This document shows positions 44,102-53,946 of a DNA stretch of 64,000 nucleotides, in pieces. The notes under the pieces are model-generated. The model saw only the letters and a list, made by a program, of their open reading frames with translations, did not search any database and had not been told where the DNA came from. The position numbers were made by a program, and so were the translations under genes. Positions within the stretch are counted from its first letter, which is position 1; each line of letters starts with the position of its first letter. The stretch is from Enterobacter oligotrophicus (GTDB taxonomy: Bacteria; Pseudomonadota; Gammaproteobacteria; Enterobacterales; Enterobacteriaceae), in contig NZ_AP019007.1 of NCBI RefSeq assembly GCF_009176645.1, forward strand, positions 3,286,001 to 3,350,000, read 5' to 3'.

Positions 44102-44121
44102 GCCCGACGCGGTATCGGGCA
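44101..44121 (+). other. Hairpin in acnB leader
   Basis: TGCCCGA and TCGGGCA form a perfect 7-bp stem around CGCGGTA at the predicted 5' end of the acnB transcript. A 5' hairpin of this kind could protect the mRNA. Confidence 0.5.
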
Positions 44122-44201
44122 TTTACCCTACAACCTGCTGTCTCACAGGAGCGTGAAGAGAACGCCCGCCGCATATGACAATGAGAGCGAGGAGAACCGT
44201 C

Positions 44202-46799
44202 GTGCTAGAAGAATACCGTAAGCACGTAGCAGAACGTGCCGCCGAGGGAATTGTACCCAAACCTTTAGATGCAACCCAAATGGCCGCGCTCGTCGAGCTG
44301 CTGAAGAACCCGCCTGAGGGCGAAGAAGAATTCCTGTTAGATCTGTTGATCAACCGCGTACCGCCTGGCGTAGATGAAGCTGCCTACGTAAAAGCCGGAT
44401 TCCTTGCTGCTATCGCCAAAGGCGAAGCCACCTCCCCACTGGTTACTCCTGAAAAAGCCATTGAACTGCTCGGCACCATGCAGGGTGGTTATAACATTCA
44501 TCCGCTGATTGACGCGCTGGATAACGACACGCTGGCACCGATTGCCGCGAAAGCGCTCTCCTCAACGCTGCTGATGTTCGATAACTTCTACGATGTGGAA
44601 GAAAAAGCCAAAGCAGGCAACGTCTATGCGAAGCAGGTGATGCAGTCCTGGGCGGATGCCGAATGGTTCCTGAACCGTCCTGCCCTGGCTGAAAAAATTA
44701 CCGTCACTGTTTTCAAAGTGACCGGTGAAACTAACACCGATGACCTCTCTCCGGCACCGGATGCATGGTCCCGCCCGGATATCCCTCTGCACGCCCTGGC
44801 GATGCTGAAAAACGCCCGTGAAGGGATCGAGCCAGATCAGCCTGGTGTTGTTGGCCCGATCAAGCAGATCGAAGCCCTGCAGCAAAAAGGTTTCCCGCTG
44901 GCTTACGTCGGTGATGTTGTGGGTACCGGCTCATCCCGTAAATCCGCCACTAACTCCGTGCTCTGGTTCATGGGCGATGACATTCCGCACGTGCCGAACA
45001 AGCGCGGCGGTGGCCTGTGCCTCGGCGGTAAAATTGCACCAATCTTCTTTAACACCATGGAAGATGCGGGCGCGCTGCCAATTGAAGTGGATGTGAGCAA
45101 CCTGAACATGGGCGACGTGATTGACGTTTACCCGTATAAAGGTGAAGTACGCAACCACGAAACTAACGAGCTGCTGGCCAGCTTCGAGCTGAAAACCGAC
45201 GTGTTGATCGACGAAGTGCGTGCCGGTGGCCGTATTCCGCTGATCATCGGCCGTGGCCTGACCACCAAAGCGCGTGAAGCGCTGGGTCTGCCGCACAGTG
45301 ACGTGTTCCGTCAGGCGAAAGATGTGGCGGAAAGCAGCCGCGGTTACTCGCTGGCACAGAAAATGGTCGGTCGCGCGTGCGGCGTAGCCGGTATCCGTCC
45401 TGGCGCATACTGCGAACCGAAAATGACCTCCGTAGGCTCTCAGGACACCACTGGCCCAATGACCCGTGACGAACTGAAAGACCTGGCGTGCCTGGGCTTC
45501 TCTTCTGACCTGGTGATGCAGTCCTTCTGCCACACTGCGGCGTATCCGAAGCCGGTTGACGTAACCACGCACCACACGCTGCCAGACTTCATCATGAACC
45601 GTGGCGGCGTGTCTCTGCGTCCGGGTGATGGCGTCATCCACTCCTGGCTGAACCGTATGCTGCTGCCGGATACCGTGGGTACAGGCGGTGACTCCCATAC
45701 CCGTTTCCCTATCGGTATCTCCTTCCCGGCGGGCTCTGGTCTGGTGGCGTTTGCTGCGGCGACCGGCGTAATGCCGCTGGATATGCCGGAATCGGTGCTG
45801 GTGCGCTTCAAGGGCAAAATGCAGCCGGGTATCACCCTGCGTGACCTGGTTCACGCGATCCCGCTGTATGCCATCAAACAGGGCCTGCTGACCGTTGAGA
45901 AGAAAGGTAAGAAAAACATCTTCTCCGGCCGTATCCTGGAAATTGAAGGTCTGCCGGATCTGAAAGTTGAACAGGCGTTCGAGCTGACCGATGCGTCTGC
46001 AGAGCGTTCTGCCGCGGGCTGTACCATCAAGCTGAACAAAGAGCCGATTATTGAGTATCTGAACTCTAACATCGTGCTGCTGAAGTGGATGATCGCAGAA
46101 GGCTACGGCGACCGTCGCACGCTGGAGCGTCGTATCCAGGGTATGGAAAAATGGCTGGCCGATCCGCAGCTGCTGGAAGCTGACGCTGACGCAGAATATG
46201 CGGCAGTGATCGACATCGATCTGGCGGATATTAAAGAGCCAATTCTGTGTGCGCCGAACGATCCGGATGACGCGCGTCCACTCTCTGAAGTGCAGGGCGA
46301 GAAGATCGACGAAGTGTTTATCGGTTCCTGCATGACCAACATTGGCCACTTCCGTGCTGCCGGTAAGCTGCTGGATACCCACAAAGGCCAGCTGCCAACC
46401 CGCCTGTGGGTGGCACCGCCAACCCGTATGGACGCTGCACAGCTGACCGAAGAGGGTTACTACAGCGTGTTCGGTAAGAGCGGTGCGCGTATCGAAATCC
46501 CTGGCTGTTCCCTGTGTATGGGTAACCAGGCGCGCGTGGCCGACGGTGCGACGGTGGTGTCCACTTCGACCCGTAACTTCCCGAACCGTTTAGGGACGGG
46601 CGCTAACGTTTACCTGGCCTCTGCGGAGCTGGCGGCGGTTGCGGCGCTGATTGGCAAACTGCCAACGCCGGAAGAGTACCAGACCTTTGTGGCGCAGGTT
46701 GATAAGACAGCGGTAGATACCTATCGCTATCTGAACTTCGACCAGCTCTCTCAGTACACCGAGAAGGCTGACGGGGTGATCTTCCAGACCGCGGTATAA
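44202..46799 (+). CDS. acnB: Aconitate hydratase B
   Basis: AcnB isomerises citrate and isocitrate in the TCA cycle and also dehydrates 2-methylcitrate; the iron-free form binds mRNA. The product has 865 residues from GTG 44202, the E. coli length, with GGAG 8 nt upstream. An ATG nine codons earlier would lengthen it, but the conserved N-terminus is [15 protein letters not shown]. The HEAT-like domain comes first, then the swivel domain. The [4Fe-4S] ligands Cys710 (GSCMTN), Cys769 and Cys772 (CSLCMGN) are present. Codon use is that of a highly expressed gene. Confidence 0.98.
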   Translation: MLEEYRKHVAERAAEGIVPKPLDATQMAALVELLKNPPEGEEEFLLDLLINRVPPGVDEAAYVKAGFLAAIAKGEATSPLVTPEKAIELLGTMQGGYNIHPLIDALDNDTLAPIAAKALSSTLLMFDNFYDVEEKAKAGNVYAKQVMQSWADAEWFLNRPALAEKITVTVFKVTGETNTDDLSPAPDAWSRPDIPLHALAMLKNAREGIEPDQPGVVGPIKQIEALQQKGFPLAYVGDVVGTGSSRKSATNSVLWFMGDDIPHVPNKRGGGLCLGGKIAPIFFNTMEDAGALPIEVDVSNLNMGDVIDVYPYKGEVRNHETNELLASFELKTDVLIDEVRAGGRIPLIIGRGLTTKAREALGLPHSDVFRQAKDVAESSRGYSLAQKMVGRACGVAGIRPGAYCEPKMTSVGSQDTTGPMTRDELKDLACLGFSSDLVMQSFCHTAAYPKPVDVTTHHTLPDFIMNRGGVSLRPGDGVIHSWLNRMLLPDTVGTGGDSHTRFPIGISFPAGSGLVAFAAATGVMPLDMPESVLVRFKGKMQPGITLRDLVHAIPLYAIKQGLLTVEKKGKKNIFSGRILEIEGLPDLKVEQAFELTDASAERSAAGCTIKLNKEPIIEYLNSNIVLLKWMIAEGYGDRRTLERRIQGMEKWLADPQLLEADADAEYAAVIDIDLADIKEPILCAPNDPDDARPLSEVQGEKIDEVFIGSCMTNIGHFRAAGKLLDTHKGQLPTRLWVAPPTRMDAAQLTEEGYYSVFGKSGARIEIPGCSLCMGNQARVADGATVVSTSTRNFPNRLGTGANVYLASAELAAVAALIGKLPTPEEYQTFVAQVDKTAVDTYRYLNFDQLSQYTEKADGVIFQTAV

Positions 46800-46805
46800 A
46801 TGCTA

Positions 46806-46825
46806 CCCTCTCCCGTGGGAGAGGG
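46806..46825. repeat. CCCTCTCCC palindrome after acnB
   Basis: CCCTCTCCC and GGGAGAGGG form a perfect 9-bp stem with a 2-nt loop, 6 nt after the acnB stop. It is followed by GCTGGGGGTGAGGGCA, a tail shared in diverged form with the element at 51273-51308 on the other strand. Confidence 0.7.
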
Positions 46826-46862
46826 GCTGGGGGTGAGGGCACCAGACCGCACCTGACCCATT

Positions 46863-46891
46863 GCCGGTGGCGCTACGCTTACCGGGCCTAC
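46863..46891 (+). repeat. REP element after acnB
   Basis: GCCGGTGGCGCTACGCTTAC followed by CGGGCCTAC is a standard enterobacterial REP unit of the kind also seen at 54496. It may protect the acnB mRNA 3' end. Confidence 0.85.
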
Positions 46892-46921
46892 AAAACCCAT
46901 CGCAACGTCGGTGGGTTTTTT
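46892..46921 (+). terminator. Terminator after acnB
   Basis: AAAACCCATCG and CGGTGGGTTTTTT form an 8-bp stem (one G-U pair) extended by A-T pairs and a U run. It closes the acnB transcript. Confidence 0.8.
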
Positions 46922-47005
46922 ATTTTCATTCCTCCCACCTCCCGCGCTTTTTTTCTTCCTCGCTGCTGCGATAATTACCCTAATGGCTTTGCAGAGGAAA
47001 ACACT

Positions 47006-47368
47006 ATGGATTACGAATTTCTGCGCGACATCACCGGCGTGGTGAAGGTGCGTATGTCGATGGGCCACGAAGCCGTTGGGCACTGGTTTAACGAAGAGGT
47101 GAAAGAGAATCTCGCGCTTCTCGATGAAGTTGAACAGGCGGCGAATACGGTAAAAGGCAGTGAGCGTTCCTGGCAACGAGCCGGGCATGAATACACGTTA
47201 TGGATGGATGGTGAAGAAGTTATGGTGCGTGCCAACCAGCTTGAATTCTCGGGTGACGAGATGGAAGAGGGGATGAGCTACTATGACGAAGAAAGTCTGT
47301 CGCTGTGCGGCGTCGAGGACTTTTTACAGGTAGTGGCGGCGTACCGCGAGTTTATGAAACAGAAGTAA
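47006..47368 (+). CDS. yacL: UPF0231 family protein YacL
   Basis: The 120-residue protein belongs to UPF0231 and matches E. coli YacL in length and place between acnB and speD. It is small, acidic and cytoplasmic, with conserved [22 protein letters not shown] split across its N-terminus, and [17 protein letters not shown] in the middle. No catalytic motif or known function can be given. AGAGGAAAA precedes ATG 47006. A small hairpin (47372-47387) follows the stop. Confidence 0.93.
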   Translation: MDYEFLRDITGVVKVRMSMGHEAVGHWFNEEVKENLALLDEVEQAANTVKGSERSWQRAGHEYTLWMDGEEVMVRANQLEFSGDEMEEGMSYYDEESLSLCGVEDFLQVVAAYREFMKQK

Positions 47369-47371
47369 ACC

Positions 47372-47396
47372 GGAGCGTCCTTGCTCCAGCGTTTTT
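47372..47396 (+). terminator. Terminator after yacL
   Basis: GGAGC, loop GTCCTT and GCTCC, followed by AGCGTTTTT, make a modest terminator between convergent yacL and speD. Its U run reaches into the end of speD. Confidence 0.55.
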
Positions 47397-48189
47397 ACAC
47401 GGCCGGAATATTGCGGCCGTAGTAGATTTCGCGCATCTCTTTCCAGAGCAGGTCGGTGATGGCCTTGCGCTCTTCTTCGCTTAACTCTTCCGGTTTGGTA
47501 TGGAACATGTAGTGCTTAAGGTCGAATTCCTTAAGTAACATCTTGGTATGGAAGATGTTCTCCTGATACACGTTCACGTCCATCATGTCGTACAGCGCCT
47601 TCATATCCTCAGACATAAAGTTCTGAATGGAGTTGATCTCATGGTCGATAAAGTGCTTCATGCCGTTGATATCACGGGTAAAACCACGCACGCGATAATC
47701 AATGGTCACGATATCGGATTCCAACTGGTGGATTAAATAATTGAGCGCATTCAACGGAGAAATCACGCCGCAGGTCGATACTTCGATATCGGCGCGGAAG
47801 GTACACAGCCCGCCCTCCGGGTGGCTCTCCGGGTAGGTGTGAACACAAATATGGCTTTTATCGAGGTGTGCGACGACCACTTCCGGCAGCGGGCCGGGAT
47901 GCTCGGTTTTGTCGATAAGCTGAGGATCGACCGGCTCTTCACTCACCAGAATGGTGACGCTCGCGCCCTGAGGCTCATAATCCTGACGGGCGATGTTCAG
48001 GATATTTGCACCGATGATCGAGCAGGTTTCTGACAGGATCTCGGTCAGACGGTTGGCGTTGTAGAGTTCATCGATATAGGCGATATAACCATCGCGCTCT
48101 TCCGCTGTTTTGGCGTAGCAGATATCGTAAATACAAAAACTCAGGCTTTTGGTCAGATTGTTAAAGCCATGCAGTTTGAGTTTTTTCAA
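47395..48189 (-). CDS. speD: S-adenosylmethionine decarboxylase proenzyme
   Basis: SpeD decarboxylates S-adenosylmethionine to give the aminopropyl donor for spermidine. The 264 residues equal E. coli SpeD. The proenzyme cuts itself between Lys111 and Ser112 in [14 protein letters not shown]; Ser112 becomes the pyruvoyl cofactor. The segment [20 protein letters not shown] holds catalytic residues. It starts directly after the speE stop (48190), so speE-speD is an operon with speE first, supplying both halves of the spermidine pathway. Confidence 0.98.
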   Translation of the reverse strand: MKKLKLHGFNNLTKSLSFCIYDICYAKTAEERDGYIAYIDELYNANRLTEILSETCSIIGANILNIARQDYEPQGASVTILVSEEPVDPQLIDKTEHPGPLPEVVVAHLDKSHICVHTYPESHPEGGLCTFRADIEVSTCGVISPLNALNYLIHQLESDIVTIDYRVRGFTRDINGMKHFIDHEINSIQNFMSEDMKALYDMMDVNVYQENIFHTKMLLKEFDLKHYMFHTKPEELSEEERKAITDLLWKEMREIYYGRNIPAV

Positions 48190-49059
48190 TTAGTTCACCT
48201 CCTTTAAGGACAATGCGTCTTGCAGATATTGTGGCAAGGCAAACGCCGCGGTATGGATGGCCGGATTGTAATAGCGGCATTTAAGACCGGCCTGGTGGAA
48301 GCGGGCCTGAACAATTTCGGTTGAGAGATGGCGTAACACATCGTTATCGGTCGCCCAGGCGAAGGTCATGATCCCGCCGTAGTAGGTCGGAATGGCGGCC
48401 TGATAGAAACTGACGTCACCAAAGTAAGTGCTTAGCTTGCGATGGCTGTCGAGGGCTTCATCCTGCTGCAGGAAGCAGACGCCGTTTTGTGCCACGAAGA
48501 TCCCGCCTGGTTTCAGGCAACGCTTGCAGCCTTCGTAGAATGAGGAGGTAAACAGCGACGCGCCCGGACCGATCGGATCGGTGCAGTCGGAGATAATGAC
48601 ATCAAAGGTTTGCGTGGTCTGGTTAACAAAATTGACGCCGTCGTCGATAACCAGCTTAAAGCGCGGATCGTCATAGCTACCGGCATTATGGTTCGGCAGA
48701 TACTGACGACAGAACGAAACCACACCGGCATCGATTTCCACCATAGTGATGGTTTCGAGGGATTGATGACGGGAGACTTCACGCAGCATGGCACCGTCGC
48801 CGCCGCCGATAATCAGCACATGTTTCGCGTGGCCGTGGGCCAGCAGCGGGACGTGGGTCATCATCTCGTGATAGATAAACTCATCGCGCTCGGTGGTTTG
48901 CACCACACCGTCCAGCGCCATCACGCGGCCAAAGGCGGCGTTCTCGAAGATGATCAAATCCTGATGATCGGTTTTCTCGTGGTAAAGCACGTTATCCACG
49001 GCAAAGTATTGACCAAATTGATCATGCAGCGTTTCATGCCATACCGTTTTTTCGGTCAT
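48190..49059 (-). CDS. speE: Spermidine synthase
   Basis: SpeE transfers an aminopropyl group from decarboxylated S-adenosylmethionine to putrescine. The 289 residues have the Rossmann methyltransferase-like fold. GGGDG at 85-89 binds the nucleotide, and the catalytic Asp158 lies in [11 protein letters not shown]. It heads the speED operon with no gap before speD. An A- and G-rich ribosome site (AAGGAGAGG) lies before ATG 49059. Confidence 0.98.
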   Translation of the reverse strand: MTEKTVWHETLHDQFGQYFAVDNVLYHEKTDHQDLIIFENAAFGRVMALDGVVQTTERDEFIYHEMMTHVPLLAHGHAKHVLIIGGGDGAMLREVSRHQSLETITMVEIDAGVVSFCRQYLPNHNAGSYDDPRFKLVIDDGVNFVNQTTQTFDVIISDCTDPIGPGASLFTSSFYEGCKRCLKPGGIFVAQNGVCFLQQDEALDSHRKLSTYFGDVSFYQAAIPTYYGGIMTFAWATDNDVLRHLSTEIVQARFHQAGLKCRYYNPAIHTAAFALPQYLQDALSLKEVN

Positions 49060-49163
49060 GGGTTGTCCTCTCCTTCGTTAACATCCTCACATCCAGCAGA
49101 AGGGGCGCAACACATTACCGCCGTTGTGAGCGGTTAGCGAGTCAACAAGGGGCGTCGGGAAGG

Positions 49164-49511
49164 TTACTTCACGTAGGCGAGCAGGCTGAGTGAATCGCGT
49201 GCCAGCGCTTTGCATTTTTTAGCAGTGGGAATGCCAATACCGCTCAAATCACGGTAGCTGTCTTCACCGAGCGCCTTCATGTCGAAGCTGTCGTAGTTGC
49301 TGAGATCCCATTGGTTCTGCTGGGCAAAAAAGACCAGTGCGCGACGAATTTGCCCGTTGGGTAAATTCTGGTAACCGCAATCGTTTTTCAGAAACACAAA
49401 AACTGCCGTCAGATCGGCCATATCTTCTGCTTCGTTTTCACTCAGCGCGTAACTGTTTGCACACATCGCCATCAGGCTACTGAACAAAATTGTTCTGAAA
49501 AACGTCTTCAT
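49164..49511 (-). CDS. yacC: Exported protein YacC
   Basis: YacC is a small periplasmic protein of unknown function, related to the PulS/OutS pilotin family. From ATG 49511 the product has 115 residues. A signal peptide ([22 protein letters not shown]) is likely cut after Ala22. The mature part has two cysteines (NDCGYQN and AKKCKAL) that could pair, and conserved VFVFLKND and [19 protein letters not shown]. Further in-frame codons upstream cover the cueO promoter and are not used. It is divergent from cueO. Confidence 0.93.
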   Translation of the reverse strand: MKTFFRTILFSSLMAMCANSYALSENEAEDMADLTAVFVFLKNDCGYQNLPNGQIRRALVFFAQQNQWDLSNYDSFDMKALGEDSYRDLSGIGIPTAKKCKALARDSLSLLAYVK

Positions 49512-49591
49512 TGCTTTTACCACTGCATCACGGAAAATTAACGTTAGCATACCTGGTGTCAGGGCGACGAGCTTTATTATTGCCGCTGTGC

Positions 49592-49622
49592 TTGACCTTC
49601 CGGTTAGGGGAGGGTTTATGCT
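49592..49622 (+). promoter_or_regulatory. CueR-type promoter of cueO
   Basis: TTGACC (49592-49597) and TATGCT (49617-49622) are separated by 19 bp, the overlong spacing of MerR-family promoters. The spacer contains the dyad ACCTTCC / GGAGGGT (49595-49601 with 49609-49615), the CueR operator with one mismatch. This predicts induction by Cu(I), Ag(I) or Au(I). Confidence 0.88.
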
Positions 49623-49656
49623 CAAAAGATCGCCTGCAGGAAATAAGGAAATGAAC

Positions 49657-51216
49657 ATGCAACGTCGTGATTTTTTGAAATATTCCGTTGCGCTGGGTGT
49701 TGCCAGCGCGCTACCGCTGTGGAGCCGCGCGGTTTTTGCGGCTGACAGGCCAGCATTACCGATCCCTGAATTACTCACCGCAGATGCCAGTAGCCGTCTC
49801 CAGCTTGTCGTGCAATCCGGTAAAACGACCTTCGGTGAACATACCGCCACGACGTGGGGCTATAACGGTAATCTCCTCGGGCCGGCCCTCCAGCTACGCA
49901 AGGGGAAAACGGTGACGGTTGATATCCACAATACGCTGGCAGAAGAGAGCACGCTGCACTGGCATGGTCTGGAAGTGCCTGGTGGGGTGGATGGCGGCCC
50001 GCAGGGCGTTATTAAAGCCGGTGGTAAGCGCAGCGTAACCTTTACGCCTGACCAGCGCGAGGCGACCTGCTGGTTCCATCCGCATCAACATGGCAAGACG
50101 GGTCATCAGGTGGCGATGGGGCTGGCCGGGCTGGTGCTGATTGAAGATGACGAAAGTCGTCTGCTGCGCCTGCCGAAACAGTGGGGCATTGATGATGTCC
50201 CGGTGATTGTGCAGGATAAAAAATTCAGCGCAGACGGGCAGATTGACTACCAGCTGGATGTGATGAGCGCGGCGGTGGGCTGGTTTGGTGATACGCTGCT
50301 GACCAACGGTGCGATCTACCCGCAGCATGCCGCACCGAAAGGCTGGCTGCGTTTACGGCTGCTCAACGGCTGTAACGCCCGCTCGCTCAATTTTGCTGCC
50401 AGCGATAAGCGCCCGCTGTATGTGGTGGCGAGCGACGGTGGTCTGTTGCCGGAGCCGGTGAAGGTGAACGAGCTGCCGATGCTGATGGGAGAACGCTTTG
50501 AGGTGCTGGTGGATATCAGCGACGGCAAAGCGTTCGACCTGGTGACCCTGCCGGTCAGCCAGATGGGCATGGCCATCGCGCCTTTTGATAAGCCGCACCC
50601 GGTGCTGCGCATTCAGCCGTTGCAGATCGCTGCGTCCGGCACTCTGCCGGATACGTTAACCACGCTGCCTGCGCTCCCTGCGCCTGGTGGGTTAACAGAA
50701 CGTAAGCTGCAGCTTTCGATGGACCCGATGCTTGATATGATGGGCATGCAGGCGCTGATGGCGAAGTACGGCAATCAGGCAATGGCAGGGATGCACCACG
50801 GGCAGATGATGGGCCATATGAACATGGACCACGGCAAAATGGGCGGCATGAATCATGGTGGTCATGGCTTTGATTTCCATAACGCCAACATGATTAACGG
50901 CAAAGCCTTCGATATGAACACGCCGATGTTTGCCGCCACGAAAGGGCAGTTTGAACGCTGGGTGATCTCCGGCGAGGGCGACATGATGCTGCATCCGTTC
51001 CATATCCACGGCACGCAGTTCCGCATTGTCTCAGAGAACGGTAAAGCGCCGGACGCGCATCGCGCGGGATGGAAAGATACGGTGAGAGTGGAGGGCGGCG
51101 TCAGCGAAGTGCTGGTGAAGTTTGACCACGAGGCACCGAAAGAATTTGCCTATATGGCGCACTGCCATCTGCTGGAGCATGAGGATACGGGGATGATGCT
51201 GGGGTTCACCGTATAA
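49657..51216 (+). CDS. cueO: Periplasmic multicopper (cuprous) oxidase CueO
   Basis: CueO oxidises toxic Cu(I) to Cu(II) in the periplasm. From ATG 49657, spaced 6 nt from AAGGAA, the product has 519 residues. A Tat signal ([20 protein letters not shown]) carries the twin arginines. Copper sites are HWHG from His101, the HPHQH motif, HPFHIHG and the C-terminal HCHLLEH with Cys503. A Met- and His-rich insert spans about residues 355-404, the regulatory copper-binding region, and differs in detail from E. coli. Longer starts upstream would overlap the CueR promoter. Confidence 0.97.
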   Translation: MQRRDFLKYSVALGVASALPLWSRAVFAADRPALPIPELLTADASSRLQLVVQSGKTTFGEHTATTWGYNGNLLGPALQLRKGKTVTVDIHNTLAEESTLHWHGLEVPGGVDGGPQGVIKAGGKRSVTFTPDQREATCWFHPHQHGKTGHQVAMGLAGLVLIEDDESRLLRLPKQWGIDDVPVIVQDKKFSADGQIDYQLDVMSAAVGWFGDTLLTNGAIYPQHAAPKGWLRLRLLNGCNARSLNFAASDKRPLYVVASDGGLLPEPVKVNELPMLMGERFEVLVDISDGKAFDLVTLPVSQMGMAIAPFDKPHPVLRIQPLQIAASGTLPDTLTTLPALPAPGGLTERKLQLSMDPMLDMMGMQALMAKYGNQAMAGMHHGQMMGHMNMDHGKMGGMNHGGHGFDFHNANMINGKAFDMNTPMFAATKGQFERWVISGEGDMMLHPFHIHGTQFRIVSENGKAPDAHRAGWKDTVRVEGGVSEVLVKFDHEAPKEFAYMAHCHLLEHEDTGMMLGFTV

Positions 51217-51221
51217 AAAAA

Positions 51222-51253
51222 GCCGGGTGGCGGCTTCGCCTTACCCGGCCTAC
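51222..51253 (+). repeat. REP element after cueO
   Basis: GCCGGGTGGCGGCTTCGCCT followed by TACCCGGCCTAC is a REP unit, 5 nt after the cueO stop. Confidence 0.85.
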
Positions 51254-51272
51254 ATTTCGCAGGTGCGGCCTG

Positions 51273-51308
51273 ATGCTCTCACCCTGGCCCTCTCCCACAG
51301 GGAGAGGG
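51273..51308 (-). repeat. CCCTCTCCC palindrome between cueO and gcd
   Basis: CCCTCTCCC (51288-51296), loop ACA and GGGAGAGGG (51300-51308) are preceded by TGCTCTCACCCTGGC. Read on the minus strand, this is a diverged copy of the acnB-downstream element, so the two are in opposite orientation. Confidence 0.7.
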
Positions 51309-51318
51309 AACAAACACT

Positions 51319-51346
51319 AAAAACGGCAACTTTCGTTGCCGTTTTG
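51319..51346 (-). terminator. Terminator between gcd and cueO
   Basis: AAAAACGGCAAC, loop TTTC and GTTGCCGTTTT form a symmetrical terminator with A and T runs on both sides, usable by convergent gcd and cueO. Confidence 0.85.
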
Positions 51347-51349
51347 CAT

Positions 51350-53740
51350 TTATTTTGCTTCATCCGGCAGCGCATACGCGACAATATAATCGCCCATCTT
51401 CGTGCCAAACGAACCGTGACCCCCCGCAGAGATGACAACGTACTGCTTGCCATTCACTTCATAGGTCATCGGCGTTGCCTGTCCACCAGCTGGCAGACGG
51501 CCTTGCCACAGTTTCTCACCGTTGGTCATGTTGTACGCGCGCAGGTAGTTATCTGCGGTTGCCGCGATGAACAGCACGTTACCGGCGGTAGAGATTGGGC
51601 CTCCCAGCATTGGCATCCCCATATTGAACGGCACCGGAACCGGCATCGGGAACGGCATGCTGTCCTGTGGCGTACCAATACGTTTTTTCCAGACGATCTG
51701 GTTGGTTTTCAGATCCAGACCGGAGATATAACCCCAGGCAGGCTGTTTACATGGCAGACCGAACGGAGAGAGGAACGGGTTCAGCGTCACGCCATACGGC
51801 ACGCCGTACTGTGGCTGAATACCCGCTTCAGTACCGCTGCCTTTAGCATCTTTCGGTTGTTCCATTGGGTTGCCTGGACCACGCGGGATCAGACGTGAAA
51901 CGAACGGCAGCGCCATTGGGTTGGCAATCGCCACCTGACGGTTCGGATCAACGGAAATACCGCCCCACTCGAACATCCCCAGGTTACCAGGGAAGACCAG
52001 CGTGCCCTGCTCGGAAGGCGGCGTGAAGATGCCTTCGTAGCGCAGTTGATGGAACATCACGCGGCAGACCAGCTGGTCAAACATGGTGGCACCCCACATG
52101 TCTGCACCGCTGAGGTCTTTCTTCGGACGGAAGCTCAGGTCAGAGAAGGGCTGCGTTTTGCTGACATAATCGCCTTTCGCTGCACCCTGCGGAACCGGTT
52201 TTTCCGGCGCAGGCACGACCAGCTTACCGTTGCTGCGATCCAGCACGAAGATGTTGCCGGTTTTCGCCGGAGCGTAAATCACCGGTACGGTTTTACCGTT
52301 AACGGTAATGTCCGCCAGCGTCGGCTGGGACGGCATATCCATATCCCACAGATCGTGGTGAACGGTCTGGTAGCTCCATGCCAGTTTACCGGTGGTCGCG
52401 TTCAGCGCCACGATAGCACTCGCGTAACGCTCCTGCTCTGGTGTGCGGTTACCGCCCCAGATATCTGGCGTGGTGACGCCCATCGGCAGGTAGACCAGGT
52501 CCAGCTTCGCATCATAGGCAGCAGGAGCCCAGGAGTTTGGCGAGTTAAAGGTAAAGGTGTGTTCGTCCGATGGGATCGCGTTTGGTTCTTTCGCGCCCGG
52601 ATCGAAGGCCCACAGCAGTTTACCGGTGTTCACGTCGAAGCCACGGATAACGCCTGAGGTTTCACGGGTGGAGAAGTTATCCGTTACCGAACCGGCAATC
52701 ACGATGGTTTTATCGGTGATGATTGGCGGTGAGGTGGGTTCATACAGACCCGGCGTGGTGTCCGGCATGTTGGTCTGCAGGTTCAGGATACCTTTGTTGG
52801 CGAAGGTTTCGCACAGCTTGCCCGTTTCGGCGTTAATCGCGAACAGACGGCCATCGTTTACCGGCAGCATAATGCGGCGCGGACAGTCAGCAATGACTTC
52901 CGGGCTGGCATTGTCGGCACGCGCTTCGTGGTAAGAGACGCCACGGCAGGTCACGTGCTGGAACGACGGGTTGGAGTTCAGCTGTGGATCAAAGTGCCAT
53001 TTCTCTTTACCTGTCGCAGCGTCAAGTGCGAACAGACGCTGGTGCGCTGTACACAGGTAAAGCATGTTGCCCACTTTAATCGGCGTGACTTCGTTGGTCA
53101 GTTCGCCCGGATCGTTTGGCATCTTCAGGTCGCCGGTACGGAATACCCAGGCTTCTTTCAGATTTTTAACGTTATCCGCGTTGATCTGCTTCAGTGGAGA
53201 GTAGCGTTGGCCTTCCTGGTTACGCCCGTAGGCAGGCCAGTCGCCATCCGCGACCTGCGAGATAGCCGCAGCAGGTGTGGATTGTGCGTTCAGCGTACCG
53301 TTAATTTCCTGTGGGTCGTTAAAACCGGCCCAGGTCAGGATACCGCCGGTAATCAGCAGCGCAACGACCAGACCCGCCACAGCGCCGCTGGAAGGCACAA
53401 TCAGACGACGCCAGACGAACGGCAGGATCAGCCAGATTCCGAAGAAGACCAGAATGTCACTGCGCGGCGTCAGTGCCCAGAAGTCGAAACCAACTTCCCA
53501 GACGCCCCAGATCATGGTGGCAAGGAGGAGTGCGGCATACAGCCACAGTGCGGATTGTTTTCTACGTAACAGCAGGATGGTTACGCCAACCATAACCAGA
53601 CCCGCAATCGGGTAGTACCAGGAGCCGCCAATCGCGACCAGCCATACGCCACCGATTAACAAATACAGCGCGCAGAATGCGGCAAACGCGGCTGTTAATG
53701 TCACCAGAAGACGCGGCTGCTTAGTTTTTGTTTCAGCCAT
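51350..53740 (-). CDS. gcd: PQQ-dependent membrane glucose dehydrogenase
   Basis: Gcd oxidises periplasmic glucose to gluconolactone and passes electrons to ubiquinone. The 796 residues equal E. coli Gcd. Five N-terminal hydrophobic helices (about residues 10-140) anchor an eight-bladed PQQ propeller, with WPAYGRNQEGQRYSPLKQI at its start and repeated tryptophan-docking WAFD and WSYQ segments. The apoenzyme needs PQQ. No pqq genes are in the window, so whether the holoenzyme forms cannot be judged. A CRP site lies upstream. Confidence 0.97.
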   Translation of the reverse strand: MAETKTKQPRLLVTLTAAFAAFCALYLLIGGVWLVAIGGSWYYPIAGLVMVGVTILLLRRKQSALWLYAALLLATMIWGVWEVGFDFWALTPRSDILVFFGIWLILPFVWRRLIVPSSGAVAGLVVALLITGGILTWAGFNDPQEINGTLNAQSTPAAAISQVADGDWPAYGRNQEGQRYSPLKQINADNVKNLKEAWVFRTGDLKMPNDPGELTNEVTPIKVGNMLYLCTAHQRLFALDAATGKEKWHFDPQLNSNPSFQHVTCRGVSYHEARADNASPEVIADCPRRIMLPVNDGRLFAINAETGKLCETFANKGILNLQTNMPDTTPGLYEPTSPPIITDKTIVIAGSVTDNFSTRETSGVIRGFDVNTGKLLWAFDPGAKEPNAIPSDEHTFTFNSPNSWAPAAYDAKLDLVYLPMGVTTPDIWGGNRTPEQERYASAIVALNATTGKLAWSYQTVHHDLWDMDMPSQPTLADITVNGKTVPVIYAPAKTGNIFVLDRSNGKLVVPAPEKPVPQGAAKGDYVSKTQPFSDLSFRPKKDLSGADMWGATMFDQLVCRVMFHQLRYEGIFTPPSEQGTLVFPGNLGMFEWGGISVDPNRQVAIANPMALPFVSRLIPRGPGNPMEQPKDAKGSGTEAGIQPQYGVPYGVTLNPFLSPFGLPCKQPAWGYISGLDLKTNQIVWKKRIGTPQDSMPFPMPVPVPFNMGMPMLGGPISTAGNVLFIAATADNYLRAYNMTNGEKLWQGRLPAGGQATPMTYEVNGKQYVVISAGGHGSFGTKMGDYIVAYALPDEAK

Positions 53741-53798
53741 AGAAAAGTACTCGTCAGTTTTGTTAATTATTTGCTAGCAATTAATTATAGGTATTAAC

Positions 53799-53820
53799 AA
53801 GTGTGATCGGAATCACAAAT
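53799..53820. promoter_or_regulatory. CRP binding site between gcd and hpt
   Basis: TGTGATCGGAATCACA has two perfect CRP half-sites (TGTGA and TCACA) with the correct 6-bp spacer, 62 nt upstream of the gcd start and 149 nt before hpt. E. coli gcd is known to be repressed by cAMP-CRP. Confidence 0.85.
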
Positions 53821-53860
53821 ATTGCTTTTTATAACTCATACGCCAGGCTTATCCATTTGC

Positions 53861-53869
53861 TGGTATAAT
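53861..53869 (+). promoter_or_regulatory. Candidate hpt promoter (extended -10)
   Basis: TGGTATAAT combines a perfect -10 box (TATAAT at 53864-53869) with the TGN extension, which can make a -35 box unnecessary. It is about 78 nt before the hpt start. Confidence 0.6.
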
Positions 53870-53946
53870 GGCTGGCTTGCGTATCGATGCCGGAAAAACA
53901 CTCATCCGCATTGAGAGATTTTCATTAAAATCATATGGTTAGCAAT

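Larger units (their letters stand above)
43778..44201. other. yacH-acnB divergent regulatory region (424 bp, no gene)
   Basis: No credible gene is seen. The left part is AT-rich with a dyad around 43935-43961 (GAAAGT and TTGGA mirrored by TCCAA and CTTTC). The right part holds the acnB promoter (44073-44101), a hairpin at the expected transcript start (44101-44121) and an 80-nt untranslated leader with GGAG before GTG 44202. A 125-codon open frame crosses the region, but it has no family likeness or ribosome site and enters acnB. Confidence 0.7.

Noticed and set aside
43844..44221. 125-codon open frame upstream of acnB
   Set aside because: It crosses the acnB promoter and start, has no ribosome site or recognisable fold, and has unusual composition. 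It is taken as chance.
49588..49656. Longer N-terminal start for CueO
   Set aside because: It would place the Tat signal internally and overlap the CueR promoter; ATG 49657 has a well-spaced ribosome site.
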